The position numbers and the translations under genes were made by a program. Positions 38,818-47,308 of a stretch of 64,000 bases of DNA are shown here, in pieces; positions within the stretch are counted from its first letter, which is position 1; each line of letters begins with the position of its first letter. The DNA is from Flammeovirgaceae bacterium UBA2338 (lineage in GTDB: Bacteria; Bacteroidota; Bacteroidia; Cytophagales; Cyclobacteriaceae), in the NCBI GenBank assembly GCA_002344795.1, contig DDUM01000002.1, positions 650-64,649 on the forward strand. Direction: 5' to 3'. Below the pieces are notes generated by a model that was not told the DNA's origin, searched no databases, and saw only the letters and a program-made list of their open reading frames with translations.

Positions 38818-40473
38818 TTACTTTTTCTTATAAACAGATTTTCCTCCTACAAAGGTTTGAAGAACCTGGGTTTCCCTAATCTTCTCTGGTTTTATTTTGG
38901 TTAAGTCCTGATCGACAATGACGAAATCTGCAAGCTTTCCGGGCTCCAAAGACCCTTTAATATTTTCATCGAAAGATGCATAAGCGGCATGAGTGGTGTA
39001 GCCTGCCAATGCCTGCTCAACAGTAATCTTTTGTTCAGGTACCCATCCATCAGGATTTTGATCATCGAGTGTTCTGCGCGTCACTGCTGCATAGATTCCC
39101 TCAAGAGGAATGGGGGGAGCCACAAACCAATCACTTCCGAAGGCTACTTTCACTCCGGTATCGAACAGTGATTTGAAAGCGTATGTAGTCTTAATCCTTT
39201 CAGCCCCTATCACCTTTTCAGCCCAGCGACCATCATCTATTGCATGATAGGGCTGCACACTTGGAATTACCTTTAATGCAGCCAGTCTTTTAAAATCATC
39301 CGGAATAAAATGTTGTGCATGTTCAATTCTGAACCTCCTGTCTTTCATTCCATTTTCTTTCTCCACTTTTTCATAAATATTGAGCAAGGTGTGAATGGCC
39401 TTGTCACCAATGGCATGCACGATGAGTTGTAAGTCAGCTTTGTCTGCCGCAGAGATCCATTCGTAAAGTTTTTCAGGAGGGTTTGTGAAAAATCCTGAAT
39501 CATTGGGAACGTCCGTATATGGTTCAAAAAAAGCAGCAGTATGTGATCCCAATGATCCATCCACAAAACCCTTCAGCCCACCGATTTTTAGCCATTTATT
39601 GCCACTCCCTTCTTTTTTAATCTTTTCCGATAATACGGCCCAATCCTTAAGAGGCATTGCAGCATATATTCTGGTGATTAAACTATTGTTATTGCGGGCT
39701 CGCTCAAGTGCTTCCATATATCCTGCCATGTGATGCACACTGGTTACCCCTTGAGCGGCTACATAATGCATTGCGGCTTGAAGTGCCTGGTCTACTTGTT
39801 GGTCTGATGGGGGAGGAACCTTAGCATCAATTAAATCAGATGCTCTATCTTTAAAAATCCCTGTAAGATTTCCTTTTTTATCTCTTACTATGGTGCCCCC
39901 GGTTACATCCTTTACCGTATTGTCAATTCCCGCTGCATTTAATGCGGCTGTATTGGCCAAAGACATATGACCATCCAACCTTGTTACCCAAACAGGATGA
40001 TGAGGAGTGAATTGATCAATCCATTCTTTTGTCGGAAGCTCACCTCCCCAATTTTCGTGGTTCCAATCTCCTCCTAAAATCCATGTACCTGGCTCTTGCG
40101 TTGCCGCAAATTCTTTGATGCGGTTGGCAAACTCTTCTGGTGTTTGGGCATCCCGTAGTTGAACGGATGAAAGGTTAAAACCACCTGTGAGAAAATGAAC
40201 GTGGCTATCAATGAATCCGGGGGTAATAAAGTGACCCTGGGCATCCAGTGTTTCAGTTTGATCCGTCTGATATTTTGCCACTGCTTCATTCGACCCAACA
40301 AACAGTAAGGTATCTGCTCTTATGGCCATGGCTTGTGCATAGGGCTGTTCTTCATTTCCTGTCCAGATGGTGGCATTTGTAATCACCAGGTCAGCTGGTT
40401 CTGATGGATGGGTGCAAGAAATCAATGAAGTAAGGAATGCAATACCTAAGACTAATTTGGCTATCGAATGCAT
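38818..40473 (-). CDS. Amidohydrolase family protein (YtcJ-like), putative lipoprotein
   Basis: 551 residues with lipobox LISC (lipid-modified Cys20 region). It has a metal-dependent TIM-barrel amidohydrolase core: GFIDSHVHFLTG (HxH), NGMKDRRFRIEHAQHF with a His-Ala-Gln-His, VAFGSDWF near the end (metal Asp), and EPGKLADFVIVD in the C-terminal β-domain. YtcJ-type (amidohydrolase 3) enzymes act on amides or N-acyl substrates. It shares a direction with the asparaginase-like gene downstream and may form a two-gene unit for breakdown of amides in the periplasm. Confidence 0.92.
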   Translation of the reverse strand: MHSIAKLVLGIAFLTSLISCTHPSEPADLVITNATIWTGNEEQPYAQAMAIRADTLLFVGSNEAVAKYQTDQTETLDAQGHFITPGFIDSHVHFLTGGFNLSSVQLRDAQTPEEFANRIKEFAATQEPGTWILGGDWNHENWGGELPTKEWIDQFTPHHPVWVTRLDGHMSLANTAALNAAGIDNTVKDVTGGTIVRDKKGNLTGIFKDRASDLIDAKVPPPSDQQVDQALQAAMHYVAAQGVTSVHHMAGYMEALERARNNNSLITRIYAAMPLKDWAVLSEKIKKEGSGNKWLKIGGLKGFVDGSLGSHTAAFFEPYTDVPNDSGFFTNPPEKLYEWISAADKADLQLIVHAIGDKAIHTLLNIYEKVEKENGMKDRRFRIEHAQHFIPDDFKRLAALKVIPSVQPYHAIDDGRWAEKVIGAERIKTTYAFKSLFDTGVKVAFGSDWFVAPPIPLEGIYAAVTRRTLDDQNPDGWVPEQKITVEQALAGYTTHAAYASFDENIKGSLEPGKLADFVIVDQDLTKIKPEKIRETQVLQTFVGGKSVYKKK

Positions 40474-40639
40474 GGTGTGGCGAGATTAATGCGTTTTATA
40501 ATCGGAGTTGGAATAAATAAAATTATATTAAATTCCAGTGGATTGTATACTTCTCTATTGGAATTTGTGTTTTTCAATATTGAATAATTAAATTAACTGC
40601 CTTGAATCAGTTTGTTGTCAAACAATAACCAATTGCATT

Positions 40640-41077
40640 ATGAACTTTTCTGAGATACTTAATCTTTTTCGCCAGGGGAAAACCGGAGCAAAAAGCCATA
40701 TGAAAAACTTAATTGAGATGGCGGCAGTAGATGGCAACTTCGATGACGTGGAATATGATTTGCTCAGGCTAATTGCCAAAAGAAATGGTATTTCAGACAG
40801 TCAATTGAAGGCCATTAAGGCCAATCCTGGTGCAATTAAGTTTGAGATCCCTGAAGATCCTAAAGAAAGGTTTTATCAATTGTACGATCTTGTTCACATG
40901 ATGACTGTTGACAATGAAATACATCCTGAAGAAACAAAACTTAGTAATCTTTTCGCTATCAAATTCGGTTACCCAAAGGAAAAAGCAGATAGCTTGATTG
41001 AGGCCATTCAGGGAAATATTGAGAATGGACAAGATCATGCTGAGACGATGATTCGGGTTGCATTGATGTTGAAATAA
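40640..41077 (+). CDS. TerB-like family protein
   Basis: 145 residues, all helical. VDGNFDDVEYDLL near residue 30 and VDNEIHPEETKL near residue 95 are the two acidic motifs of the TerB-like fold, thought to bind a metal. No other tellurite-resistance (ter) genes are nearby, and stand-alone TerB-like proteins are common in Bacteroidota. Function is unknown. Confidence 0.85.
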   Translation: MNFSEILNLFRQGKTGAKSHMKNLIEMAAVDGNFDDVEYDLLRLIAKRNGISDSQLKAIKANPGAIKFEIPEDPKERFYQLYDLVHMMTVDNEIHPEETKLSNLFAIKFGYPKEKADSLIEAIQGNIENGQDHAETMIRVALMLK

Positions 41078-41200
41078 TAACTGCACATTGATTTTAATGA
41101 TGGCCCTCTTCTTTTTATTTTAAAAGAATACTTCATGCCTTTTGACTAAATTTGAATACAACAAGGGTACTTCCCTTATAATATTTGTTTTGGGTAAATT

Positions 41201-42526
41201 ATGGGTGAAATGGAGAAAAGGCTATTGATGATCGTTTTGGTTTTAGGGCATATTTCAGCAATTGCCCAGTTTAAGAACATTAAATTATCAGAAGAGGATG
41301 AGGGAGGAAAGCCGATGGTGGAGCCGAGTATTACAATTAATCAAAAGAATTCTAAAAACATAATTGCAGCCTACAGCCTCGATCAAATTAAATATACCAA
41401 AGATGGTGGAGAAACATGGGAGGGTACAACCGTTACATCTCCCTATGGTGTTTATGGTGATGTTGTCTTAGAATCCGATCCTAAGGGGAGAATCCATTTT
41501 TTTCATTTGTCTGATCCTAGTGGGGAAGGCAGAAGCAATGAAGCATGGTTGGACAGAATAGTTGGCCATCAATCGGATGATGGTGGAAAGAGCTGGGATG
41601 AAGGAAACTCAATTGGTTATAATTCACCTAAAGATCAGGATAAGCCTTGGGTGGCCATTCACCCTCGCAAAGGAAATCTTGCTGTAACCTGGACGCAGTT
41701 TGATAAGTATGGATCTGATGACAAGGAATGTCAATCCAACATCATGTTGAGTACTTCTTCCAATGGAAAAAAATGGAGTGACCCAATCCAACTCAATCAG
41801 GAGCCAGGAGATTGTGTGGATGGTGATAATACCGCTGAAGGTGCAGTCCCCGCTATTGGGCGCGATGGAAAAATGTTTGTGACCTGGTCAAATGGAGAGT
41901 CCATTTACCTGGATCGATCATACAATGATGGAGAAACATGGCTTCGAAATGATATAATGATTGCTGATCATGTGGGTGGTTGGGATATGAAGGTTCCTGG
42001 ATTGGGCAGGTGCAATGGAATGCCAGTACTACGCGTAGATAATAGCCCGACAAGATCTGTAGGTGTACTGCATTTGATTTGGGCGGATCAAAGAAATGGT
42101 GAAACGGATACTGATGTTTGGTATATACGATCCGTTAATCATGGTGATAACTGGACCGCTCCCATGAAAATAGGAACTGATTCAACTAACAGACATCAAT
42201 TTCTTCCCTGGATGTCGATCGATCAGACTACAGGATATATTTATATCGTTTATTACGATCGTAGAAACTATGACGACAATCGCACAGATGTATATTTGTC
42301 CTACTCATCTGATGGTGGCAATACTTTTAAGGAAGAAAAAATCAGTGAATCACCTTTTATTCCCACGGAAGATAAATTTTTTGGAGACTATACCAATATT
42401 GCAGCACACAATGGAGTAATAGCACCGATTTGGACTCGCATGGATAACGGTAAGACCAGTATTTGGACTGCCATTATCAAACAAAATCAATTGATTAAAG
42501 AGGAAATCCCTAAAAAGAAAGAGTAA
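41201..42526 (+). CDS. Exported sialidase-like protein with Asp-box repeats
   Basis: 441 residues with a signal peptide (LMIVLVLGHISAIAQ). Several Asp boxes (SxDxGxTW) mark a six-bladed β-propeller: YTKDGGETW, QSDDGGKSW, SYNDGETW, SVNHGDNW and SSDGGNTF. Sialidase catalytic residues cannot be checked from the sequence alone, and many such proteins are not sialidases. The start may be at 41201 or at the ATG three codons on (MEKRLL). A possible -7 box TAAATTTG is at 41147. Its stop is one base from the convergent DsbA-like gene. Confidence 0.85.
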   Translation: MGEMEKRLLMIVLVLGHISAIAQFKNIKLSEEDEGGKPMVEPSITINQKNSKNIIAAYSLDQIKYTKDGGETWEGTTVTSPYGVYGDVVLESDPKGRIHFFHLSDPSGEGRSNEAWLDRIVGHQSDDGGKSWDEGNSIGYNSPKDQDKPWVAIHPRKGNLAVTWTQFDKYGSDDKECQSNIMLSTSSNGKKWSDPIQLNQEPGDCVDGDNTAEGAVPAIGRDGKMFVTWSNGESIYLDRSYNDGETWLRNDIMIADHVGGWDMKVPGLGRCNGMPVLRVDNSPTRSVGVLHLIWADQRNGETDTDVWYIRSVNHGDNWTAPMKIGTDSTNRHQFLPWMSIDQTTGYIYIVYYDRRNYDDNRTDVYLSYSSDGGNTFKEEKISESPFIPTEDKFFGDYTNIAAHNGVIAPIWTRMDNGKTSIWTAIIKQNQLIKEEIPKKKE

Positions 42527-42527
42527 A

Positions 42528-43187
42528 CTACTTATCGGATTCAGTCAACGATTTTTCGCTTATGTCTTTAAAGGCACTCACAAAGCTGGAAGCGGGTTGT
42601 GCTCCTGAGATTCCATACTTACCATTTACAATATAAAAAGGCACTCCGCTAACACCCCTTTGAGAACTGACCTGCTCCTGGAGTTTAACTTCAGCAAGTC
42701 CTTCGTCAGACAATAGTAAGGCAGTTGCTTTGTCGCGATTGAGCCCCGCAGATTCGACAACGTCTATCAGGTTTTCATTCTTAGTAAGATCAATTCCTTT
42801 TTCGAAGTAAGCATTGAGCAAAGCCTCCTTTACTTCAGCTTGTACTCCCTCCTGTTTGGCCAGCCAAATAAGACGATGAGCATCTCGTGTGTTGGGAGAA
42901 TATTTTTGTTGACTGTAGTCAAAATGAAGCCCTTCTTCAGCGGCTACCGCGGCCACGTTGTTCGTCAATTGATTGTATCTGTCTTCTCCCCCAAACTTTT
43001 CTATGAGGTATTCCTTCTGATTCCTTCCTTCCTTTGGCATATTTGGATTAAGTTCAAAGGGCAGGTAGCTCACATCAAATTCATATTCTCCTTTCAGTTC
43101 TTCGATTGCCTTTTCTAATCTCCTCTTGCCTATATAACACCAGGGGCAAACTACATCTGAAACAACTTCTACTGTGATCTTTTGCAT
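42528..43187 (-). CDS. DsbA-family oxidoreductase (FrnE-like)
   Basis: 219 residues from MQKITVEVVSD (ATG 43187; the earlier ATG at 43226 adds a Cys-rich stretch that fits no family). CPWC at residues 14-17 (VVCPWCYIG) is the thioredoxin-fold active site. The helical insertion has TRDAHRLIWLA, and the cis-proline loop is GVSGVPFYIVNGKYGISGAQP. This matches the FrnE/DsbA 2-hydroxychromene-isomerase-like group, cytoplasmic proteins involved in thiol redox balance. No signal peptide is seen. Confidence 0.92.
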   Translation of the reverse strand: MQKITVEVVSDVVCPWCYIGKRRLEKAIEELKGEYEFDVSYLPFELNPNMPKEGRNQKEYLIEKFGGEDRYNQLTNNVAAVAAEEGLHFDYSQQKYSPNTRDAHRLIWLAKQEGVQAEVKEALLNAYFEKGIDLTKNENLIDVVESAGLNRDKATALLLSDEGLAEVKLQEQVSSQRGVSGVPFYIVNGKYGISGAQPASSFVSAFKDISEKSLTESDK

Positions 43188-43349
43188 TATCTGAATTTTG
43201 ATATAGCAACACACGGAATGTCTCAAATAGTTCAGTTCTGGCTAACTATAAAGAACATAAGTAGTTGCGGCTAATGTCAGGTGGGTATTTATAAACCTTT
43301 GTTGTATTTTTGTGTTTCAATTGGGAAACAATCAAAAAAACGCAGAAAA

Positions 43350-44654
43350 ATGGTTGAAGAAAAAGTAAAATTTAAGGTTAAGGATATTAATCTGGCCGAT
43401 TGGGGCCGCAAAGAAATGCAATTGGCTGAGGCTGAAATGCCTGGTTTGATGTCTATTCGCGAAGAATATGGCCCTAAGCAACCCTTGAAAGGAGCCAGGA
43501 TAGCAGGTTGTCTTCACATGACAATTCAAACTGCTGTATTGATTGAAACATTAACGGCTTTAGGTGCTGAAGTGACCTGGTCGTCTTGCAATATTTTCTC
43601 CACGCAAGATCATGCAGCGGCTGCCATTGCCAAAGCGGGTATACCTGTATTCGCCTGGAAGGGAATGAATGAACAGGAATTTGACTGGTGTATTGAGCAA
43701 ACACTACATGCCTTTGAGGGCGGGCAACCATTGAATATGATTTTGGATGATGGTGGTGATCTTACCAATATGGTATTGGATCGTTTCCCTGAATTGGTGC
43801 CTGGCATCAAAGGTATTTCTGAGGAAACGACTACCGGGGTTCATCGCTTGATTGAAAGAATGGAAAAGGGAACACTTCCACTTCCTGCTATTAACGTGAA
43901 CGACTCGGTTACAAAATCAAAGTTTGACAACAAGTATGGTTGTAAAGAATCTTTGGTTGATGCTATCCGCAGGGCAACTGACGTAATGATTGCCGGTAAG
44001 GTGGCGGTTGTAGCAGGTTATGGAGACGTGGGTAAGGGGTCAGCGGCTTCCTTGCGTGGAGCAGGAGCACGTGTGATCATCACAGAGATCGATCCGATCT
44101 GTGCACTGCAAGCAGCAATGGATGGATTTGCGGTAAAGAAGATGGACAATGTTGTAAGTGAAGCTGATATTGTTGTTACCACCACAGGTAACTTCAACAT
44201 TATTGTTGACCGTCATTTCAAAAAGATGAAAGACAAGACCATCGTATGTAATATTGGCCACTTTGATAATGAGATTGATGTGGCATGGCTGAACAAAAAC
44301 GCAAAGAAGGATACTATAAAGCCACAGGTTGATCTTTATACTTTGGACAGTGGTAATCAAATCATTCTTTTGGCTGAGGGTCGCCTTGTGAACCTGGGCT
44401 GTGCAATGGGGCACCCCTCGTTTGTCATGTCCAATTCATTCAGCAATCAAACCCTGGCTCAATTGGAGTTATGGAACAATACGGATCAATATGAGAACAA
44501 GGTATACATGCTGCCAAAGCATCTGGATGAAAAAGTGGCTGCCTTGCATTTGGATAAAATTGGTGTTGAGCTGGATGTATTAAGCGAAGAGCAGGCCAAA
44601 TACATTGGTGTGAAGCCTCAAGGGCCGTTTAAGCCGGACTATTATCGCTATTAA
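43350..44654 (+). CDS. ahcY: Adenosylhomocysteinase
   Basis: 434 residues from [19 protein letters not shown]; the longer frame from 43281 adds only unrelated residues. [46 protein letters not shown], and [17 protein letters not shown] with the catalytic Lys are all intact. [16 protein letters not shown] is the NAD-binding loop, and the C-terminus ([18 protein letters not shown]) is typical. It splits S-adenosylhomocysteine to adenosine and homocysteine. No SAH riboswitch is visible upstream. A TATTTTTG box is present at 43305, which may be the -7 element. Confidence 0.98.
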   Translation: MVEEKVKFKVKDINLADWGRKEMQLAEAEMPGLMSIREEYGPKQPLKGARIAGCLHMTIQTAVLIETLTALGAEVTWSSCNIFSTQDHAAAAIAKAGIPVFAWKGMNEQEFDWCIEQTLHAFEGGQPLNMILDDGGDLTNMVLDRFPELVPGIKGISEETTTGVHRLIERMEKGTLPLPAINVNDSVTKSKFDNKYGCKESLVDAIRRATDVMIAGKVAVVAGYGDVGKGSAASLRGAGARVIITEIDPICALQAAMDGFAVKKMDNVVSEADIVVTTTGNFNIIVDRHFKKMKDKTIVCNIGHFDNEIDVAWLNKNAKKDTIKPQVDLYTLDSGNQIILLAEGRLVNLGCAMGHPSFVMSNSFSNQTLAQLELWNNTDQYENKVYMLPKHLDEKVAALHLDKIGVELDVLSEEQAKYIGVKPQGPFKPDYYRY

Positions 44655-44675
44655 TCAGGGATAAATCTTTTTTTG

Positions 44676-44716
44676 GAGCCCATGTAATTGTAAATTGCAT
44701 GGGCTTCATATTTTTT
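44676..44716 (+). terminator. Terminator after ahcY
   Basis: AGCCCATG / CATGGGCT, an 8-bp stem whose loop contains AATT-GTA-AATT that can extend it, followed by CATATTTTTT. It lies 22 bases after the ahcY stop and just before the small gene at 44729. Confidence 0.75.
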
Positions 44717-44728
44717 AAACTATACAAG

Positions 44729-44977
44729 ATGAAACATTTTTTAATCTTGGTTGCCGTTGCCTCTTTGTTTAGTGCCAGAACTATAACCGAAAAACGGCCT
44801 GAGCTGGTTTGTGTAAAAAACAGTAAATCCAAAAACATCTGCTACTACAACTTTATGATTGAAGGAGTGGAGTACCAGTTTATGGATGTAGGGTGCCGGT
44901 ATTCCAGAGCAAAAATTCTGGAGAAAGTAGAGGCGGGCACCATTGCCTTAGGCAAAGACTGGAAGGTGCCTTGTTAG
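44729..44977 (+). CDS. Small exported cysteine-containing protein
   Basis: 82 residues from MKHFLILVAVASLFSA, with a short signal-like N-terminus. The mature part has four cysteines (ELVCVKN, KNICYYN, VGCRYSR, VPC at the very end) and could form two disulfides. No family was recognised. The ATG at 44729 is chosen over an earlier one at 44699 that falls in the ahcY terminator. Confidence 0.55.
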   Translation: MKHFLILVAVASLFSARTITEKRPELVCVKNSKSKNICYYNFMIEGVEYQFMDVGCRYSRAKILEKVEAGTIALGKDWKVPC

Positions 44978-45270
44978 TAACTCAGCTACTTAAAAAAAAA
45001 GAGCATTTAATGTTCTGAATTTTTGCTTCAGATACTGCCAAAAGAAGAAACGCAAAAGAGATTTTAATGGCTGCGACCAGTAGTGCAAATCAGGCAAATA
45101 TTTCACCTGGAAAATCGAAAACTCGAATATTTTAAATCCATTCTTCTTGCTAAACTCGCTATTACAGAGGGTTAAAAATAGACGAATTAAGGTTGAATCC
45201 ATCAAAAATGTATAAATAAGATGTATTAAATCTGCTTATTATTACTATATTTGAATAAATAAGTGAATTT
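44978..45270. other. 293-base gap upstream of the AAA ATPase gene
   Basis: AT-rich. A TATATTTG box at 45246 may be the -7 element of the ATPase gene. An AATAAG / CTTATT pair with an inner AGAT / ATCT lies at about 45213-45241 and could be an operator. A 71-codon minus-strand frame in the middle shows no family features, so I do not call it. Confidence 0.35.
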
Positions 45271-46719
45271 ATGAGCAGTTTAAACCTTATTCCAACAGAA
45301 AAAATAGTCGAACGTCTACGTTACGAGAATCCCTGGTGGGTAACTAAGGAAATACCGGAGCTATACAGCGCCATGTCAAATCGTTTGTATTTCGATTTAT
45401 TTTATCCTTTCGTAAAAGAAAAAAATGCCCGTAGGGCATTGGTGCTGATGGGCCCCAGGCGCGTGGGTAAAACCGTCATGCTGTTTCATAGCATCGATCA
45501 ATTACTTATTGAAAAAGTAAACCCACAGCAAATTTTCTTTATTGGAATAGACAATCCCATTTATGTGCATTTGGGGCTGGAGGATATTCTAACGTTGTGC
45601 AAGAATGCGCTTCGTCTAAATCACCTCAAAGAATGTTATGTTTTCTTTGATGAAATACAATATTTAAAAGATTGGGAACGCCACCTTAAGGTATTGGTGG
45701 ATGCCTATCCCGATACCAAGTTCATCGTATCTGGATCGGCAGCGGCTGCATTAAAATGGCACAGTACCGAAAGCGGAGCAGGCCGTTTTACCGATTTTAT
45801 GCTGCCACCCCTTACTTTTCAGGAGTACATTCATTTGAAAAAAATGAATCACTTGATATACAACGGCAACATCGCGTGGGGAGATAAATGGATTCCCTAT
45901 TGCCTTACTCACGATGTAAAGGCACTGAACAAAGAGTTTGTGCATTATCTGAATTTTGGTGGCTACCCCGAAGTGGTATTGTCAGAAAAAATTCAAAGCG
46001 ATATGGGGCGTTATGTAAAAAATGATATTGTGGACAAGGTACTGTTGAGGGATTTGCCCAGTTTATATGGCATTAAAGATGTGCAGGAACTGAACCGGTT
46101 CTTTACCTATATCGCCTACAATACAGGCAACGAATTTTCGTATGAAACAATGTCTAAAGAAAGTGGCATACAAAAAGACACGCTAAAAAAATATTTAGAG
46201 TACCTGGAGTCTGCCTTCCTGATAAAAGTACTCAACAAGGTAGATGTGAATGCCAAAAGATTAAAGCGGGTAACTAGTTTTAAAGTGTACCTTACCAATC
46301 CCTCGCTCAGAACTGCTTTGTTTTCACCTATATCCGAGACCGATGGTGAAATGGGTAATATGGTAGAAACAGCAGTACTATCACAATGGATGCATCGGGA
46401 AAATCTTGATTTGACATACGCCCGGTGGAAAGAAGGAAGAAACGAAGGCGAGGTGGACCTGGTGTTGGTAGATGATAAAAAGTTTAAACCTGTTTGGGGT
46501 GTAGAGATAAAATGGAGCAATCGTTATTTTGAAAAACCTAAGGAATTAAAGAGTTTACTGCAATTCTGCAAAACGAATGGTTTTCAAAAAGCCCTGGTTA
46601 CTTCCCTCGACCAGACAGGTGTTAAAAAATTGGAATCCCTGATGTTAACGTTTTTGCCGGCTGCTGTATACACGTATAACATTGGTGATATCACCTTGAA
46701 AATGAAAAACTCAAACTAA
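45271..46719 (+). CDS. AAA ATPase of the AAA_14/DUF4143 family
   Basis: 482 residues. Walker A is GPRRVGKT (61-68), and Walker B-like YVFFDEIQYLKDW is near residue 128. KFIVSGSAAAALK is the sensor motif, followed by a DUF4143 domain (EVDLVLVDDKKF, GVEIKWSNRYFEKPKEL) whose D-E-K pattern looks like a PD-(D/E)xK-type fold. Such proteins occur in many variable copies in genomes and are thought to belong to accessory systems; the job of this copy is unknown. It lies directly beside the GIY-YIG/tRNA patch. Confidence 0.9.
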   Translation: MSSLNLIPTEKIVERLRYENPWWVTKEIPELYSAMSNRLYFDLFYPFVKEKNARRALVLMGPRRVGKTVMLFHSIDQLLIEKVNPQQIFFIGIDNPIYVHLGLEDILTLCKNALRLNHLKECYVFFDEIQYLKDWERHLKVLVDAYPDTKFIVSGSAAAALKWHSTESGAGRFTDFMLPPLTFQEYIHLKKMNHLIYNGNIAWGDKWIPYCLTHDVKALNKEFVHYLNFGGYPEVVLSEKIQSDMGRYVKNDIVDKVLLRDLPSLYGIKDVQELNRFFTYIAYNTGNEFSYETMSKESGIQKDTLKKYLEYLESAFLIKVLNKVDVNAKRLKRVTSFKVYLTNPSLRTALFSPISETDGEMGNMVETAVLSQWMHRENLDLTYARWKEGRNEGEVDLVLVDDKKFKPVWGVEIKWSNRYFEKPKELKSLLQFCKTNGFQKALVTSLDQTGVKKLESLMLTFLPAAVYTYNIGDITLKMKNSN

Positions 46720-46750
46720 TACTTGTTAATCCCAAAATTGCCCGGAATGT

Positions 46751-46780
46751 CATGATCCTGATGTTACGATCAGGATCATG
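46751..46780. repeat. Perfect 12-bp-stem palindrome
   Basis: CATGATCCTGAT / ATCAGGATCATG with a 6-base GTTACG loop, 31 bases after the ATPase stop. It has no U-run and overlaps the end of the truncated GIY-YIG frame. It could fold as a transcript end or be a remnant of a mobile palindrome. Confidence 0.8.
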
Positions 46781-46877
46781 ACCAAAGTGTCATTGACAGT
46801 CTATGATGTGGATCATTAGAATACCCTAAATAATATTTGTCGTGAATTGCCGAGTAAAGGATATAAATGAAGTACAT
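46776..46877 (-). pseudogene. Truncated GIY-YIG nuclease gene (copy B)
   Basis: 33 codons starting MYFIYILYSAIHDKYYLGYS. The first 27 match the start of the complete GIY-YIG gene at 46954-47259 with one conservative change (YVG to YLG) and RR to HR, then homology stops near 46798. The frame ends SMTLWS and a stop. It retains only the GIY and YIG β-strands and cannot be active. Confidence 0.8.
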
Positions 46878-46926
46878 GAATAAAAAAATCCCGCGAAAGT
46901 GCGGGATTTTTTGCTCTCCCTCTAGG
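46798..46926. repeat. Direct repeat, left copy (offset 382 bases)
   Basis: 129 bases match 47180-47308 with only three mismatches. The repeat covers the first 27 codons of the GIY-YIG gene, its leader, the TCCCGC/GCGGGA terminator hairpin and the start of the tRNA 3' end. The near identity points to a recent duplication. Confidence 0.9.
46882..46912 (-). terminator. Terminator hairpin of the broken tRNA copy
   Basis: ATCCCGC / GCGGGAT with a GAAAGT loop, between an A7 and a T6 run. Identical to the hairpin at 47264-47294 that follows the intact tRNA-Asn. Confidence 0.85.
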
Positions 46927-46986
46927 ATCCCGAACTTTCGGGAGACCCTCTGATTAATCCCGCATGTGCGGGACTCTAACCAGCTG
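46914..46986 (-). pseudogene. Broken tRNA-Asn copy carrying two 16-bp palindromes
   Basis: The plus strand matches the intact tRNA-Asn gene in three blocks: CTCTCCCTCTAGGA (46914-46927), GACCCTCTGATTAA (46944-46957) and CTCTAACCAGCTG (46974-46986). The blocks are joined by TCCCGAACTTTCGGGA (46928-46943) and TCCCGCATGTGCGGGA (46958-46973). These replace CTTGAACCTAG and CAGTCAGATG of the intact gene, i.e. the 5' strand plus loop of the T arm and of the anticodon arm. The 5' end of the tRNA is missing, so it cannot be functional. Confidence 0.88.
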
Positions 46987-47259
46987 GGCCAGTCGTCCAT
47001 CAGGCACAAAATCAGTTTCGCACAATTTTTCAAGCAACTTCCGACTTTTTTGCCTTTTAATGAATTTTTCAATTCTGATTGCATCGGATTCTATTTCGCT
47101 GCAACTGAAAATGGCTGCTAACCTCCAGGGTCGATACTTTGAAGTAAAAGTGATGTTTGTGGTTGTATTGTGTTCTACCAGTCTACGATGTGGATCATTA
47201 GAATACCCCACATAATATTTGTCGTGAATTGCCGAGTAAAGGATATAAATGAAGTACAT
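46954..47259 (-). CDS. GIY-YIG nuclease superfamily protein (copy A)
   Basis: 101 codons. MYFIYILYSAIHDKYYVGYS holds the YIL...YVG form of GIY-YIG; NDPHRRLVEHN has the catalytic Arg and Asn, and RIEKFIKRQKSRKLLEKL carries the conserved Glu and Lys. This is a stand-alone URI-like GIY-YIG domain. The last 11 residues (QLVRVPHMRD plus context) are encoded by the broken tRNA copy, and the stop TAA is in its anticodon-stem sequence. The gene follows the tRNA-Asn and its terminator on the minus strand. Many Bacteroidota carry such genes near tRNAs; a role in mobility is inferred. Confidence 0.82.
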   Translation of the reverse strand: MYFIYILYSAIHDKYYVGYSNDPHRRLVEHNTTTNITFTSKYRPWRLAAIFSCSEIESDAIRIEKFIKRQKSRKLLEKLCETDFVPDGRLAQLVRVPHMRD

Positions 47260-47308
47260 GAATAAAAAAATCCCGCGAAAGTGCGGGATTTTTTGCTCTC
47301 CCTCTAGG
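47180..47308. repeat. Direct repeat, right copy
   Basis: Partner of 46798-46926, with three mismatches over 129 bases, all within the GIY-YIG coding part. Covers the start of GIY-YIG copy A, the terminator and the 3' end of the intact tRNA-Asn. Confidence 0.9.
47264..47294 (-). terminator. Terminator of the intact tRNA-Asn gene
   Basis: ATCCCGC / GCGGGAT with a GAAAGT loop, between A7 and T6 runs, one base after the tRNA end on the minus strand. It also insulates the GIY-YIG gene from tRNA transcription. Confidence 0.88.

Noticed and set aside
43227..43349. SAM or SAH riboswitch before ahcY
   Set aside because: No hairpin set or conserved core could be found in this 123-base leader.
44990..45205. 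71-codon minus-strand frame before the ATPase gene
   Set aside because: No recognisable motif, signal peptide or ribosome site; composition follows the AT-rich gap.
46914..46986. Second functional tRNA-Asn
   Set aside because: The anticodon and T-loop regions are replaced by palindromes and the 5' acceptor strand is missing.
46776..47084. 102-codon minus-strand frame taken as a gene
   Set aside because: Only its last 33 codons resemble GIY-YIG. The first part is the wrong frame of GIY-YIG copy A and the broken tRNA, so I report only the truncated pseudogene.
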